A stretch of 64,000 bases of DNA from Chrysemys picta bellii (lineage: Eukaryota; Chordata; Testudines; Emydidae): contig NC_088791.1 of assembly GCF_011386835.1 (NCBI RefSeq), positions 56,005,498-56,069,497 on the forward strand, in the 5' to 3' direction. The notes beneath the pieces are model-generated. The model worked only from the letters and a program-made list of their open reading frames with translations, made no database searches and was not told the DNA's origin. The position numbers were made by a program, and so were the translations under genes. Shown piece after piece: positions 22,076-33,196 of this stretch (position 1 is its first letter; the number at the start of each line of letters is the position of its first letter).

Positions 22076-22998
22076 TAGGGTGGATCAAAAGTTTTCGGTC
22101 TATGTGTTTTGAACAAAACAAAAACAAAAATGGGGGGGGGGGGGGGTTCAATGAATGAAAGAAGTGTCTGCTTTCTGCAGAAAATGTCTGTTTTCATTGA
22201 AAAGCCAAACACTTGAAAACCAAAAAATTTTCAGCTGAAAACCAAATTTTTTGATTCAGAAATGCTCCTGTGGTGTCTCATGTCCCCACTCTATGTGGGC
22301 CATGCTCCCCTGCAGGAATGCATCTCTTATCACATGCGCCAACTCTGTGATAAGGGGGAAAAAATTGGTGCAAGCTTCCTGCCCCGCCCCCACACCCGAA
22401 CTCACCTCTGCTCTGCCTCCTCCCCTGAGCATGCCCCGGCTCCGCTTCTCCCCGCTCTCTCCCAGTGCTTCCTGCCGCGAAACAGTTGATTCGCGGCAGC
22501 AAGCGCTGGGGGGGGGAGGGGGGAGAAGAGGAGAGGGAACACGGCGTGCTCGGGGAAGAGGCGGGGCCGGTGGGGATTTGGGGAAGGGGTCCAATAGGGA
22601 CAGGGAGAGGGCGGAGTTGGAGCGGGGACTTTGGGGAAGGGTTTGGGATGGGGGCGGGCAGGAGAGGGTGGAAGCAGGGCGGGGCCGGGGGCGAGCATCC
22701 ACCGGCGCCTGGAAAAGTTGGCGCCTATGTCTCTTATGATGCACTGATGACCAGGTATTCCCAGGATGCAGCATGGACGTTCAAGAAAAGGGGAGACTGA
22801 GGTGCACCATGATATATGTAGTCCAACTAGGGAGCCCAGTGCACAGAGGATATTTGGGACATAGGGCACCCTCACTACAACGAAAAGGCATTTCCGAATC
22901 AAAATTTTTGGTTTTCGGAACAGAGTTTTTGATTTTTTTCACTAAGATGTTGAAATATTCTGCAGGGTAGCAGGATTGAAGGAGTCTGACCAGCTCTA
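22076..22998. mobile_element. hAT-like element (AGAGCTGGTC-end family) hosting another hAT
   Basis: The left end TAGGGTGGATCAAAAGTTTT and right end CTGACCAGCTCTA are inverse-related. The halves carry family words in both directions (AAAAATTTTCAGCTGAAAAC at 22224 and ATCAAAATTTTTGGTTTTCG at 22899). A G15-17 run lies near 22131. The element at 22331-22729 was inserted in its middle. Confidence 0.6.
22331..22729. mobile_element. Non-autonomous hAT with GCGCCAACT ends, 399 bp
   Basis: Ends CACATGCGCCAACT and AGTTGGCGCCTATG are flanked by identical TCTCTTAT at 22323-22330 and 22730-22737. The core is GC-rich and purine-biased on the plus strand (about 22490-22690), which produces long overlapping open frames that are not genes. 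Confidence 0.9.
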
Positions 22999-24712
22999 GT
23001 TGTATCCCAATCATTTAAACCCTCCAGTGTGCTTTTTAGGTCACTGTTTTAATTTGGCTTTTAAATTCCTTTTTCCAGAGTCCAATAGATATCAAATGTT
23101 TTTGTTAACAGAATATCAATAATAAAGTTCATCTAAACAAAAGCTATACTACTATTAGTCAGGTAGCTGGACCTGCAAAGTGCTAAAATAAACTCTTGTG
23201 AAGGATGAATGTGAGCAAATGCCTGGGAAGACCCTATGATTTCATTCCAGAATTAAATTTGAGATAACTAATATCAGCATATCTGAGTTATGAGTGAGAT
23301 TTCTGTTTGTTGAAAGAAGAAGACAACAAACAAAGACTGATGTGAACTACATCCTAAAAATGGGAGAGTAAACTATGGCTTCTACTAGCTGTATATTTCC
23401 CTCATTTAAACACACACCCTTAGAAAAAAGTTTTGTTTTGAAAGTTACATGTATAAAAGTAATATTCAATTTTTACATATATATAAGCAACATGATTGTT
23501 TCCTTTTGCAATAACACTAAGTTTGTACCTCAAAATGTTTCATGCTTTCCCAGAACTTTGCATGAGTGTAATCACTCTTAAAATGTATGTATCTGTGTGC
23601 AAAGAAACAGCAATTCTATGTAGTCAGACCCAGGAGACATGTTATAGGATCCCTGTAGCCTTGTGAGGACTATAATGGTATAAGTCTTTGAAAAAACAGT
23701 TTGTAGTCCCCTCAAGGCATGTGTCATACTGCCAGATAAGATTAGAATGTGATAAGCTGGAGAAACTTTTTGAAGACATTAAAGAGATCATGTAAGGAAG
23801 TGGCTTAAGGGTTATACTTTATCAAACCAACATGTTTCAATTGTTTATCACTAACAGCAAATTATCCTCTTGCTTGTGAAAGTTGGCATTCATTTTTATT
23901 TAAAACAGTGTAAAACAAAGTTTATCCTTAGAGGTATTTCCAGCAGCTGAAATTACATATAGGTCAAGACCAAGAAAATAATTACCTATGCTGTCTGGTC
24001 AACTGCTACTTGCTGGCAGTGCTATGAATACTAGAGAATTGTTCAGATTGCTGTTGAAATATTATATTCAGAGTCTTGGCACCTAAAACATACCCCTTTA
24101 TTGCCCCCTATTTATAACTTCCTTGCATTCAGATGCTTTCTTTGTGAATCAGGAATATATTTCACAGCTCTCTGCCATCTGATAAAAGTCATACATTTTA
24201 ACTTTATATTGCTGTGCAGAGTTTCTCGGGAAGCAGGGCCCCTCAAAGTTGAGTATTTCTCTATAGCAACTTTCATGCCGGGTGACTGCCTGATGAATAA
24301 GGCGTAAGGTCTGAACAATGTGTTTCACTCTTGTTAAATGTGAAAACTGTCACACATGAGGCCCAACTCCAGTTTTTAGGCGCATTCAATAGGTACCCAT
24401 TATACTTTTACTGCAAACTAATAAGTGCTTTACAGAATGAGCTCATTGGTACATATTCCAAGATGATTATAAAGTAAGTTTTGAGAGACAGAAGTGTCAC
24501 TTTTGAGAGACTCTTATTACAATATTTTAAAAAAATGTTGCATTTAATTTGATGAGATTTTATACTTATTGCCACTTAGGGTAATGAAAACGCTGTTCAA
24601 AATCTAGCCAAGTTATATATTACAGTCAATACACTTTCCCCCCTAATTCATAATTCTTCAGAATCCCTGTACTATCTGGAAACTTTATGACATACAATAA
24701 GCACAATTATTT
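22999..24712. other. No gene or recognised repeat
   Basis: AT-rich unique-looking sequence with only short chance ORFs. No repeat family, CpG cluster or splice-site pair stands out. Confidence 0.55.
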
Positions 24713-24988
24713 CACTGTTGTCACTTCTCATGATTTCATAGCAAGTCTCCCAATATTTGGTGTTTTCTTCACATGCCAGCTCTTAGAATTGGGAGATTAC
24801 GTGAGAATTTCAGCTTGCATTTAAAATAAAAACAATAAAAAAGGCAGTTGCTAGTCCTCAAGGCTGTAAAAGCAATCTTGAAACCATAAACCTAAAGGCT
24901 CAAAACCAGAAAGCAAATGAAAAAAAATAAAATAAAGGTAATTAAAAAATATAAATCATGATTTTAGAATGCCAGGGGTTGGAAATAC
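24713..24988. mobile_element. Non-autonomous element of the GTTGCCAACTCTCGCGATTTT group
   Basis: It begins CACTGTTGTCACTTCTCATG and ends CAGGGGTTGGAAATACTG, the worn inverse. Inner words CAAGTCTCCCAATATTTGGT and AATTTCAGCTTGCATTTAAA fit the remembered turtle family. Truncated relatives appear at 39288-39400, 52583-52680 and 63388-63480. Confidence 0.65.
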
Positions 24989-25544
24989 TGATGTATAGTA
25001 AGTCTGCATCACACCTTTTGTTCTTAGGTCCCAATCCTGGTATGAGCTCCATGCAGGCAGACTCTGCACAAAATACTGTGAGGTTCAGGACCCTACTCAA
25101 CAGACACCGATTGAAGGGAACAGCCTTTCAAACTCAAACGGGAATGTTGACTTAAATGGGAATACTCTGCTATGAGCTAACATTTTATTTCCATACACAC
25201 ACCTGCTGTGTGGCACATTAGAGATAACAAACCTCTTACCTAGCTAACTGAAAGTTAGCAGGTTATAAAGTTCCATTGTGAGAATTATCCTAGCGGTGGG
25301 GAGGGAATGGAAGAAGAGCTGGCATTAGATTGAAAAGTATTTACAAGATCAGTGGGACTATTCATGTAAAGTAGTGTTTGCAGAGCAAGACCCTTAGAGT
25401 GTTTACCGCTTTGGGCTTATTGTTGTCACTAAAAGATTTAATGAGAAGTTCATTAAAATGGATGAAGGACACTAAGAGAGTGACAACATTGGACTATCTG
25501 AACTACAAACTTTGTTTAACATCTGTGTTTAACAAATAATATGA
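24989..25544. other. No supported feature
   Basis: Ordinary sequence between two repeats; nothing recognised. Confidence 0.5.
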
Positions 25545-26169
25545 ATAACTAGGAAGTAATGAAAATAGGATAAACTGAAAAATGTTGATAGACATTCCTA
25601 GTTCAGAAGGACAGGTCGGGGGGAAAAAAGGGAGGAGGTGTTGCATTATACATCAATAATACATGCACTTCTTCTGAGGTCTAGAAGGAGGTGAGAGGTA
25701 GACCAGTTGAAAGTCTCTGGCAAAAGATGAAGGTGGTGTGGGAAACTTGGGAATGTTATGGAAGGGGTCTACTAAAGACCACCAAATTAGAAGGAAGTGG
25801 ATGAGGCATTTCTAGAACAAGTAACAGAAATATCCAAATGATAAGACCTGGTCCACTACTCTGAAAGGAAGGAGAGCTAATAACTGATGATATAAAGAAG
25901 GCTGAGGTGTTTAATGTCTACTTTGCTTCAGTCTTCACTAAAAAAGTTTAACTGTGACCAGATGCTTAACAGAATCAATATTAACAACAAGGGAGAAGAA
26001 ACACAAGCCAGAATGGGTGTGTGTGGGGGGGGGGAAGGTTAAAGAATATTTAGTTAAGTTAGAGGTATTCAAGTCAGCAAGGCCCAATGAAATTCATCTT
26101 AGTGTACTTAAGGAACTACCTGAAGCAATCTTAGAAATGTTAGCAATTATCGTTGTGAGGTTAGAGGAT

Positions 26170-26756
26170 GGGTGGGATCTTGGGAATTATAGACCAGTCA
26201 GCCTAACTTTGATACCTGGAAAGATACTGAAATAAAATATTAAACAATCAATCTGTAAGTACCTAGAGGATAATAGGTTATAATAGCCAACATGGATTTG
26301 TGAAGAACAAATCATGCCAAACCAATCCAGTTTCCTTCCTTGACAGGTTACTGGTCTAGTGGATGGGGGTGGGAGGATGAAGTAGATGTGATATGTCTTG
26401 ATTTTAGAAAGGCCTTTGACACAGTCCTACATGACATTCTTATAAACAAACTAGGGAAATGTAGTCTAGATGAAGTTACTATAAGATGTGTGCACAACTG
26501 GTTGAATGATAACTACTCTTTGAGTACAGTCTGTGGTTCACTCTCAAAGTGGGAGGACATATTTAGTGGGGCCCACCAGGAGTCAATCCCGGGTCTGGTA
26601 CTATTCAGTATTTTAATTAACGACTTGGATAATGGACTGGAAAGTATGCTTATAAAATTTGCAGATAACACCAAACTGGGAGGAGTGCATGCACCTTGGA
26701 GGACAGGATTAGAATTCAAAATGACTATGACAAAATTGAGAATTGATCTGAAATAA
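26170..26756 (+). pseudogene. CR1 reverse transcriptase relic with damaged catalytic box
   Basis: 'WDLGNYRPVSLTLIPGKIL' (26173-26229) is the RT fingers block and 'VICLDFRKAFDTVLHDILI' (26393-26449) carries the first catalytic Asp. 'HQESIPGLVLFSILINDLD' stands where CR1 usually has PQGSVLGP-type residues. At 26658-26669 the catalytic box reads FADN instead of FADD, so the second metal-binding Asp is changed to Asn. A stop ends the frame at 26754-26756. CR1 RT copies the LINE RNA at the nicked target; this copy could not. Confidence 0.82.
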
Positions 26757-26915
26757 ACAAGATGAAATTCAATATTGCCAAGGGGGGAAAAAAAAATCAA
26801 ACGCACAAGGGGCACTATCTAGTTAGGTAGTAGTATAGGATCTGGGGTTTATAGTGGATCACAAATTGAATATGAGTCAACAATGTAATGCAGTTGCAAA
26901 AAAAAGGCTAATATC

Positions 26916-27672
26916 TAGGACCCTACCAAATTCACGGCCTTAAAACGTCACGGACTGTGAAATCTGATCTCCCCTCGTGAAATTTGGTCTTTTGTGTACT
27001 TTTACCCTATACTATGCAGATTTCATGGGGGAGACCAGCGTTTCTCAAATTGGGGGTCCTGACCCAAAAGGGAGTTGCAGGGGGGTTGCAAGGTTATTTT
27101 AGGGGGGTTGTGATATTGCCACCCTTACTTCTGCACTGCCTTCAGAGCTGGGTGGCTGGAGAGCGGCGGCTGTTGGCCAGGCACCCAGCTCTGAAGGCAA
27201 CGCCCCGCCAGCAACAGCGCAGAAGTAAGAGTGGCAATACCATACCATGCCACCTTTACTTCTGCGCTGCTGCCTTCAGAGCTGGGCGGCTGGAGAGTGG
27301 TGGCTGCTGGCTGAGGGCCCAGTTCTGCAGTCAGCAGCGTAGAAGTAAGGGTGGTAATACCATAGCTTCTGCACTGTTGCTGGCTCTGCCTTCTGAGCTG
27401 GGCTCCCAGCCAGCAGCCGCCGCCCTCCAGCTCTGAAGTCAGCACTGCTGCCAGTAGCAGTGCACAAGTAAGGGTAGCAGTACTGCAACCTCCCCCTACA
27501 ATAATCTTGTGACTCCCCCACCCCCACCCCAAATTCCTTTTTGGGTCAGAACTCCTACAATTACAACACTGAAATTTCAGATTTAAATAGCTGAAGTCAT
27601 GACATTTACAATTTTTAAAATCCTATGGCCGTGAAATTGACCAAAATGGACCTTGAATTTGGTAGGGCTCTG
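26916..27672. mobile_element. Composite hAT-like element (CCCTACCAAATTCACGG ends)
   Basis: The left end TAGGACCCTACCAAATTCAC and the right end GAATTTGGTAGGGCTCTG are inverse-related. CR1 sequence stops at the left boundary and resumes after the right one. A different hAT with CAGCGTTTCTC ends sits inside. I saw no clean 8-bp duplication, so the superfamily rests on the TAG/CAG start and family memory. Confidence 0.7.
27036..27571. mobile_element. Inner hAT-Charlie-like element with GTAAGGGTGG repeats
   Basis: It starts CAGCGTTTCTCAAATTGGGG and GTCC, ends AATTACAACACTG, and has TTTTTGGGTCAGAACTCC as the worn inverse of GGGGTCCTGACCCAAAAGG. Inside, the words GCAGAAGTAAGAGTGGCAAT and TTCTGCGCTGCTGCCTTCAG recur three to four times in both orientations. 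Open frames here are repeat-born. Confidence 0.65.
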
Positions 27673-28044
27673 GGGATGGGTTATTATTGTCCAACTTCAC
27701 GTGGCACTTTGAGGCCTCAGCTACAGTACTGTGTCCAGTTCTGAGTGCCACTCTTCAGGAAAGATGTGGATAAATTGGAGACAGTTCAGAGGAGAGTAAC
27801 AAAAATGCTAAAAGATTTAGAAAACCTGACCTATAAAAAAATGTTTTAAAAAAATGGGCATGTTTAATCTTGAGAAAAGAACTGATGCGAGACCTGATAA
27901 CAGTCTTCAAATATGTTAAGGGCTGTTATAAAGAGGACTGTGATCAACTGTTCTCTACATCCACTGAAGGTAGGACAAGAAGTAATCGGCTTAATCTGCA
28001 GCAAGGGAGATTTAGGTTGGATATTGGGGAAAATTTTCTAATTA

Positions 28045-28229
28045 CACCTCTACCCCGATATAACGTGACCCGATATAACACGAATTCTGATATAATGTGG
28101 TAAAGCAGTGCTCTGGGGGGGCGGGGCTGCGCACTCCGGCGGATCAAAGCAAGTTCAACATAACGCGGTTTCATCTATAACACGGTAAGATTTTTTGGCT
28201 CCCAAGGACGTTATATCGAGGTAGAGGTG
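28045..28229. mobile_element. Tigger/pogo-like MITE, 185 bp
   Basis: Ends CACCTCTACCCCGATATA and its inverse TATATCGAGGTAGAGGTG differ by one base over 21. A TA dinucleotide lies on each side (28043-28044, 28230-28231), as for Tc1/mariner-pogo insertion. CR1 homology ('TTTTCTAAT' then 'AAGGATAG') is split exactly at the TA. The interior has CGATATAAC and GTTCAACATAACGCGGTTTC. Confidence 0.9.
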
Positions 28230-28432
28230 TATAAGGATAGTTAGGCATTGGAATAGGCTTCCAAAAGAGATTCTAGAATCCAACATTCAAAGTTTAAGAA
28301 CAGGTTAGACAAACACCAGTCAGGGATGGTCCGTATGCTTGGTCCAGCCTCACCACCCGGGGGCGAGAGGGGGACTGGACTGGATGATCTCTGTAGGTCT
28401 CTTCCAGCCTTAGATTTCTATGAATTATTGAG

Positions 28433-29215
28433 TGGGAGGAGAGTGGGGCCGCGGGGCTACCACGCTCCGGCTGGGGTCGCGGGGCCATGGGGCTGCCGCA
28501 CTCCAGCTGGCGGAGCTCCTGCCGGGGTTGCGGGGCTGCAGGGCTGCCGGGGCCGCGGGGCTGCCGCGCTCCGGCTGGGGTCACAGGGCCATGGGGCAGC
28601 CGTGCTCCGGCCGGGGTCGTGGGGCCACTGGGCTGCCGCGCTCCGGCTGGGGTCGCGGGGCCATGGGGCTGCCGCGCTCCAGCTGGCGGTGCTCCTGCCG
28701 GGGTTGCGGGGCTGCAGGGCTGCCGGGGCCGCGGGGCTGCCGCGCTCCGGCTGGGGTCGCAGGGCCATGGGGCAGCCGTGCTCCGGCCGGGGTCGTGGGG
28801 CCACTGGGCTGCCGCGCTCCGGCCAGCACTCTGGCCAGGGGAGCAGGGCCCCCGAAGACGACCGCCGCTGGCCTGCCGCGCTGACTGCCGGGAGGGCTCC
28901 GCGCCACTCTGCAGCTCGCTCCCAGCAGGGCGCTCCCCTCCTCTGCGCTGCCGCCCCCTACAACGGTCGGCGGGGAGAGAAGGACGTGGGCTGGAGCCGG
29001 CCCTGCCAGGGACAGAGGTGAGAACCCCAGGGGCGCGCTGGGACTGCAGGGAGAGTTGCTCCTGCTGCAGCCGCTGCGGTATGGATCCCAAACGCCCCAC
29101 GCCCGCCAGACTCGCCCCTTGCCTGCTGCAGCCGCCGGGGCCAGACTCGCCCCGCGTTATAAACAAATTCGCGTTATCGTGGGACGCTTTATAGCGGCGT
29201 TCCAGTGTCTATACA
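28433..29215. repeat. GC-rich tandem region, right part of a larger DNA element
   Basis: Sequence of very high GC with GCTCCGGCTGGGGTCGCGGG-type units. It ends GTTATCGTGGGACGCTTTAT followed by AGCGGCGTTCCAGTGT, which looks like a transposon terminus related in style to the CGATATAACG element nearby. The left terminus is not identified. Four long open frames cross it on both strands; all follow the repeat. Confidence 0.6.
28485..28836. repeat. Two tandem copies of a 176-bp higher-order unit
   Basis: CCATGGGGCTGCCGC plus CTCCAGCTGGCG starts at 28485 and recurs at 28661, and the following sequence repeats nearly base for base. Each 176-bp unit is itself made of shorter GGGGCTGCCGCGCTCCGGCT-like blocks. 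Confidence 0.88.
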
Positions 29216-29635
29216 TCAAGATATCAAGTTGTTGGAAGGTGTGCCCCTTGGGGCACCCTGTTTTACATAACTTCTATTTAGTATCTGAATGAAGGAGTAA
29301 AAAGAGCACATTAAGGCCCTGATACTGTACAGTGATCCACACGAGTAAAACCTTATAGCTAAAGAAAGGCCAATGGGTCACTTGGCAGGAGTGGGACCTA
29401 ATGTTGCTTATGAACCTAATTTGGAAAGAGACAGTAAGAGTAGAAAGGACAGAAGTAATACAAGGAATTTACAGAAGTTAAGGGAAGGAAATAAATGGAG
29501 CCAATCTAGAAAAACAGGAGAGAATAGTACAGTAGAACACAGATATGAAAGAAGTCCGACAGGCAACAGTGGCGAGAAAATTATAGAGGAGTATTAATGA
29601 AATGATGCAAAGAAAAATACATTGTGATTTTGGGG

Positions 29636-29746
29636 ATGTAATTATTATTATTTGTATTACCATTGTGCCTAGGACTCCTAGTCATGGACCAGGACCCCAG
29701 TGTGCCAAGCACTGTACAAACACTGCTTACAATCTAAGTTACTGTT
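29636..29746 (+). repeat. Ancient amniote repeat (LINE 3'-end type)
   Basis: ATTATTATTATTTGTATTAC, then CTCCTAGTCATGGACCAGG and CCAAGCACTGTACAAACACT, match a remembered, very common turtle repeat. The antisense form occurs at 32377-32470. Confidence 0.65.
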
Positions 29747-29799
29747 GTATCACATCAGAGGCCAGGGAGGAAATACTACTGGCATGCAGAGAAAGACGG

Positions 29800-30300
29800 A
29801 TAATATTTAGGATACTACATACAGTTCTGAGTATCTTGGTAACACAAAGATCTCAACCACCTGGAAGAAAGGAGATAAGAAGAATGCAAATCACTACAAG
29901 CCAGGGTGGGAGGGGATTTATTTAGAAGGAAAGGTTAAAAACAACTGAATAGGAATGGCTTAGTTAAACATTGACTAGAAGGTTGTTTGTGTGAATGTGG
30001 GACAATGTTGACTGTCTCCAAGTACTTGTAGTTTTAGTGTTTAGATGAATACCAGAAAGTAGTGTAGAGAATGTCCTTTGTGTAAAAAAGAAGTGGAAAA
30101 TATTTGTTTAGGATGGCACCTATGCTTAATTTCATCCTGTTCATGCTAAATATATCCCTTTTTAAGTTTTAGGAAATTTTTCCCTACATTCATCTTAGCA
30201 CTGAGTGTGGAACACTTTCCCCAAGAGAACTGATGGAAATGCATCACATGAGACATTTAAAATTAGACCGAACAAAGCATTTTCATACAACCCCACATTG
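29800..30300 (+). repeat. Degenerate CR1/L2-like LINE 3' region
   Basis: GAAGGAAAGGTTAAAAACAA, then GTGGAACACTTTCCCCAAG and ACATTTAAAATTAGACCG, follow the order of the C-terminal and 3' region of CR1/L2-like LINEs at low similarity. Confidence 0.45.
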
Positions 30301-30699
30301 CAAGCTAGACCAAATAGCCCCCAAGTGAGCACCACCCCAATCCTTCCCAGATACAAAGTTTATATAGCAGCCAACATTTATCTCTTCATATTAATATTAA
30401 TGTATTCATGTATTCACTAAAACAGTACAAAATCACATTAGGATAAATATATCCAAGGAGATGCCTTCAATACCTATAAGGTTTGCCTGCTCAGCCTCAA
30501 CCCAGGTTTTGAGTGTTTTGGTATAATTGGCTGAATTCTGTACATGAACCTTCCCACTTTACACATAGTCACATATATTTTCCATATATTCCAATCAGGT
30601 ATTTTGTCCTTTCATAACTCTACAATGGCTGAACTAATTTTGTCTACCAAACAACCCCAGTTTGAACAAGGATATCACAGTTCAGCACTAGCTGCCTCT

Positions 30700-31170
30700 T
30701 TGAATCCTTTCTAGTCTCTGAATGCACCCTTTCAGGTGCACCTTCAACTCTCTCAGGGTGGAAACATGGAATTTCCCCCCCTTTTACACCAGGTCTCCAG
30801 GCCATGTTGCAGACCCTCTTCCAGCTCCTCCAGAACCTCTTGTTGAGGTTCTGGCTGTCCTTTTCCCCACACCTTTTTATGTATGCACACCCAATCCATG
30901 GCCCCACGAAGTCGTGGGACCACCTCATCAACCTCCTCCTAGCCATGGCCAAAGTGGCCATTTATAACACCAGGGAGAGGAGGTTGGCTGAGGGGGGGGG
31001 CCTGCGACTGTAGGGCCTGTTTTCGTTCTTTCATCCATTCATGCATCTGGGCAGAGTTCCTCTGGGCAGCGTCCAGTGGCTCCTTGGACACTTTTGCGGA
31101 GCAGTGGGCGCTGTCTGGGGTTCTCTGCTCGGTGCCCCCTTCTGGTTCCCTAGTTTTGGCTCTTTGACCC
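30700..31170 (+). pseudogene. TX1-like LINE ORF2 C-terminal relic
   Basis: In plus frames around 30804-31013 the translation contains LFQLLQNLLLRFWLSFSPHL, then AHPIHGPTKSWDHLINLL and MAKVAIYNTRERRL. I associate this pattern with the C-terminus, after the RT, of turtle LINE ORF2s usually annotated as TX1-like. Downstream DNA (TGGGCAGCGTCCAGTGGCTC, GTGGGCGCTGTCTGGGGTTC) continues the match in other frames, so frameshifts have occurred. The RT core is absent. The family name is from memory; another LINE clade is possible. Confidence 0.5.
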
Positions 31171-32376
31171 CCACACCTGTCACTACTTTTTTTTCTTCAT
31201 TGTCCCCTGTGTTTAGTTAAGCACTGGGTCCAGTAGCTCCTCCCCAGGCTGGGGGAGGAACCTTTAGCAGTGAGCAGGCTTGCACCCGCCCACTTCCCAG
31301 CACACAATATAACCAGGTCTCCGGAATACAGCACTCTGTCAGTCAACCATAACTACTTAGCAGGCCCAACTAGATTCGGTGCTTGTAAGTTGTAATGACA
31401 TTGTAATGACAATGCAGAACACCCTTTTCAATCTTAGCAGCAGGAACATAGCAAAGCATAAGCACAGAAAATGGTTTTTAACTCAGTAAGAACACTTACC
31501 TACATCTATACCTTACCTCAGTCCTAGGTAGACCTATCTTATCCCAGACAACCCAGCCTCTGGAGTCTGGCTTCACCTTAGCTCAAAATCCTTGACTTCC
31601 CCTTTTAAGGAAGGTGTCCCTTTATAAGTCCAACCAAGTCCTTTGTTTTTTCCTTAGTCTCTTTGAGTTTGGTTAAATTGATTTAGACAGCTCACTAGGG
31701 AATTCGGAGAAACTTCAGAAGTGCTTTGTTTTCTGCATTGTCTCAGATTTGTGGAATAACTGTTATCAAACCATTGTCTACCATTCGTTCATATGAATTA
31801 ACCCCTTATAGTCACATAGTAATCACCACAATAAAAAACAGATGGAACATAATACTCATAAATTATTACTTGCAGCTTCCACATCCTTACAGGATACCTA
31901 GGTAAAAAGCCAACTTTGAATGAAAAAATGGTTCAATAAATTTTAAGTAATGAGCTCCATGCATGCACAGTACAATTTGCTTCCTCCCCTCCCCCGTTCT
32001 CTGATCGAAAGCAGCTGAGAATCAGAATCTAAATTTGGGGGGAAACTCTGCCCACAAGCCAAGCTTCACCCACTTGAGATGTCAAAATAAGATGCCACTC
32101 ACAACAAGTTGTGCACATGGTCAAAATATGATCATGTGTTCTCTGCTGGTCTCCTGGGTCTTGGTTCCCTTTCCTTTGGGGGGGGGGGGGGTAGGGCACA
32201 AAAGACAATAAATAGAACAATAACCCCTATATTTCACATTAGTAGGCTGCCATCCTGTCCTCCAAACCCACTTGTTCTGCCATGCTCTTAATTATTATAA
32301 TTTTGGAGAATTAAGAAGGAAAAAAACCACCAAAACTCTTAAGTTATTTACCAATATGTCGCTTTTGTGTATTAAA
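31171..32376. other. Unassigned, probably repeat-derived in part
   Basis: 31190-31330 may be the 3' UTR of the preceding LINE. The rest shows no recognised family. A G13 run lies at about 32177-32191. Confidence 0.4.
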
Positions 32377-32470
32377 TCTTTTAGACTGTAAACTCTTTGG
32401 GGAAGGAATTGTCTTTACTGTTGTGCATAGTACAATACCAAGCACTTTATTAGTACAAAACAAAGAAAAA
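32377..32470 (-). repeat. Ancient amniote repeat, antisense
   Basis: TTTTAGACTGTAAACTCTTT and GGGGAAGGAATTGTCTTTAC match the inverse of the family at 29636. A similar GGACTGTGAGCTATTTGGGG occurs at 37444. Confidence 0.6.
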
Positions 32471-32799
32471 TACTCTCTCTCATAGGTACCCGTGTATGGC
32501 AAACTCAATGCAAAGCCGGCATTCTCATTTCTTGACTTTAATTGGACGGGGGTCGATAATGCTCCTCAAGGATGTAGACCATTTTGTCAGATCAGTGTGT
32601 GTGAAGGCATTCACCAGGTCAGCTTTGGAAGTGTGTGTAGGAAGGGGAGGGGGGCTAGTGCTGCTCCAGCCTCTGGCAGTCTGTCATGCTATACATGCAG
32701 CTTCCAAAACAATTCAAATACTGCGTGTAACCAGTTGCACAAGCATATCAGGCCTTGAACATCTAAGATCACAACTGATGCCCACTGAATAGAGAAAAT

Positions 32800-33196
32800 G
32801 ATAAAACGGTATCTTTGTTTTGACAGAAAAATGGAGTTTCCACAAAGTTGAAAATTTGCCAAAATGTTGATTTTTCCATTGGCCAAAATCAAAATGAAAT
32901 GTTTTGTTTTGGTGTTTCAACATGCACCAAAACACTTCTATTTGTCTATTTTAAATAGAAACAGTTTTGTTTTAGATTAATTTGATATCAATCTGAGTCT
33001 GATTGAGTTTCTGCAGTGTCTCCCGCGGGGAGTTGTAGTTTGGGTACTTAATGCCACCACTCTTCTCTATGGGCTGGGGCTCCCTTGCTGGACTACAGCT
33101 TCCATTTTGATATTTTGTCCCAATTTGGGACAAAACCAAATTTAAAAATATCAGAATTTTCCACAGGACAGAAATTGTGGGTTTTGACCAGCTCTA
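32800..33196. mobile_element. hAT-like element (AGAGCTGGTC-end family)
   Basis: It ends GGGTTTTGACCAGCTCTA at 33179-33196 and has the inner words GAAAATTTGCCAAAATG and TCCCGCGGGGAGTTGTAGTT of the group. The left end is worn, so the start is approximate. Confidence 0.6.

Larger units (their letters stand above)
25545..28432 (+). mobile_element. Second CR1 LINE, sense, interrupted by two DNA transposons
   Basis: CR1 homology runs from the endonuclease end (AAGAAGGTCTAGAAGGAGGT region, about 25620-25720), through the RT (26340-26756), past the inserts at 26916-27672 and 28045-28229, to the 3' end TCTTCCAGCCTTAGATTTCT at about 28400-28420. ORF2 C-terminal DNA is recognisable as GAAAACCTGACCTATAAA and AGGACTGTGATCAACTGTTC. 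It has many stops and internal losses, so it is inactive. Confidence 0.85.

Noticed and set aside
22256..22902. Several 75-172-codon frames on both strands
   Set aside because: All lie in the GC-rich core of the hAT at 22331-22729 or its host element.
26984..27532. 150-codon plus and 135-codon minus frames
   Set aside because: They follow the inverted GTAAGGGTGG repeats of the inner hAT.
28294..29166. 290-codon minus-strand open frame, the longest in the window
   Set aside because: It crosses a CR1 3' end and a GC-rich tandem repeat, is Ala/Pro/Arg/Gly repetitive, and overlaps equally long frames on the other strand.
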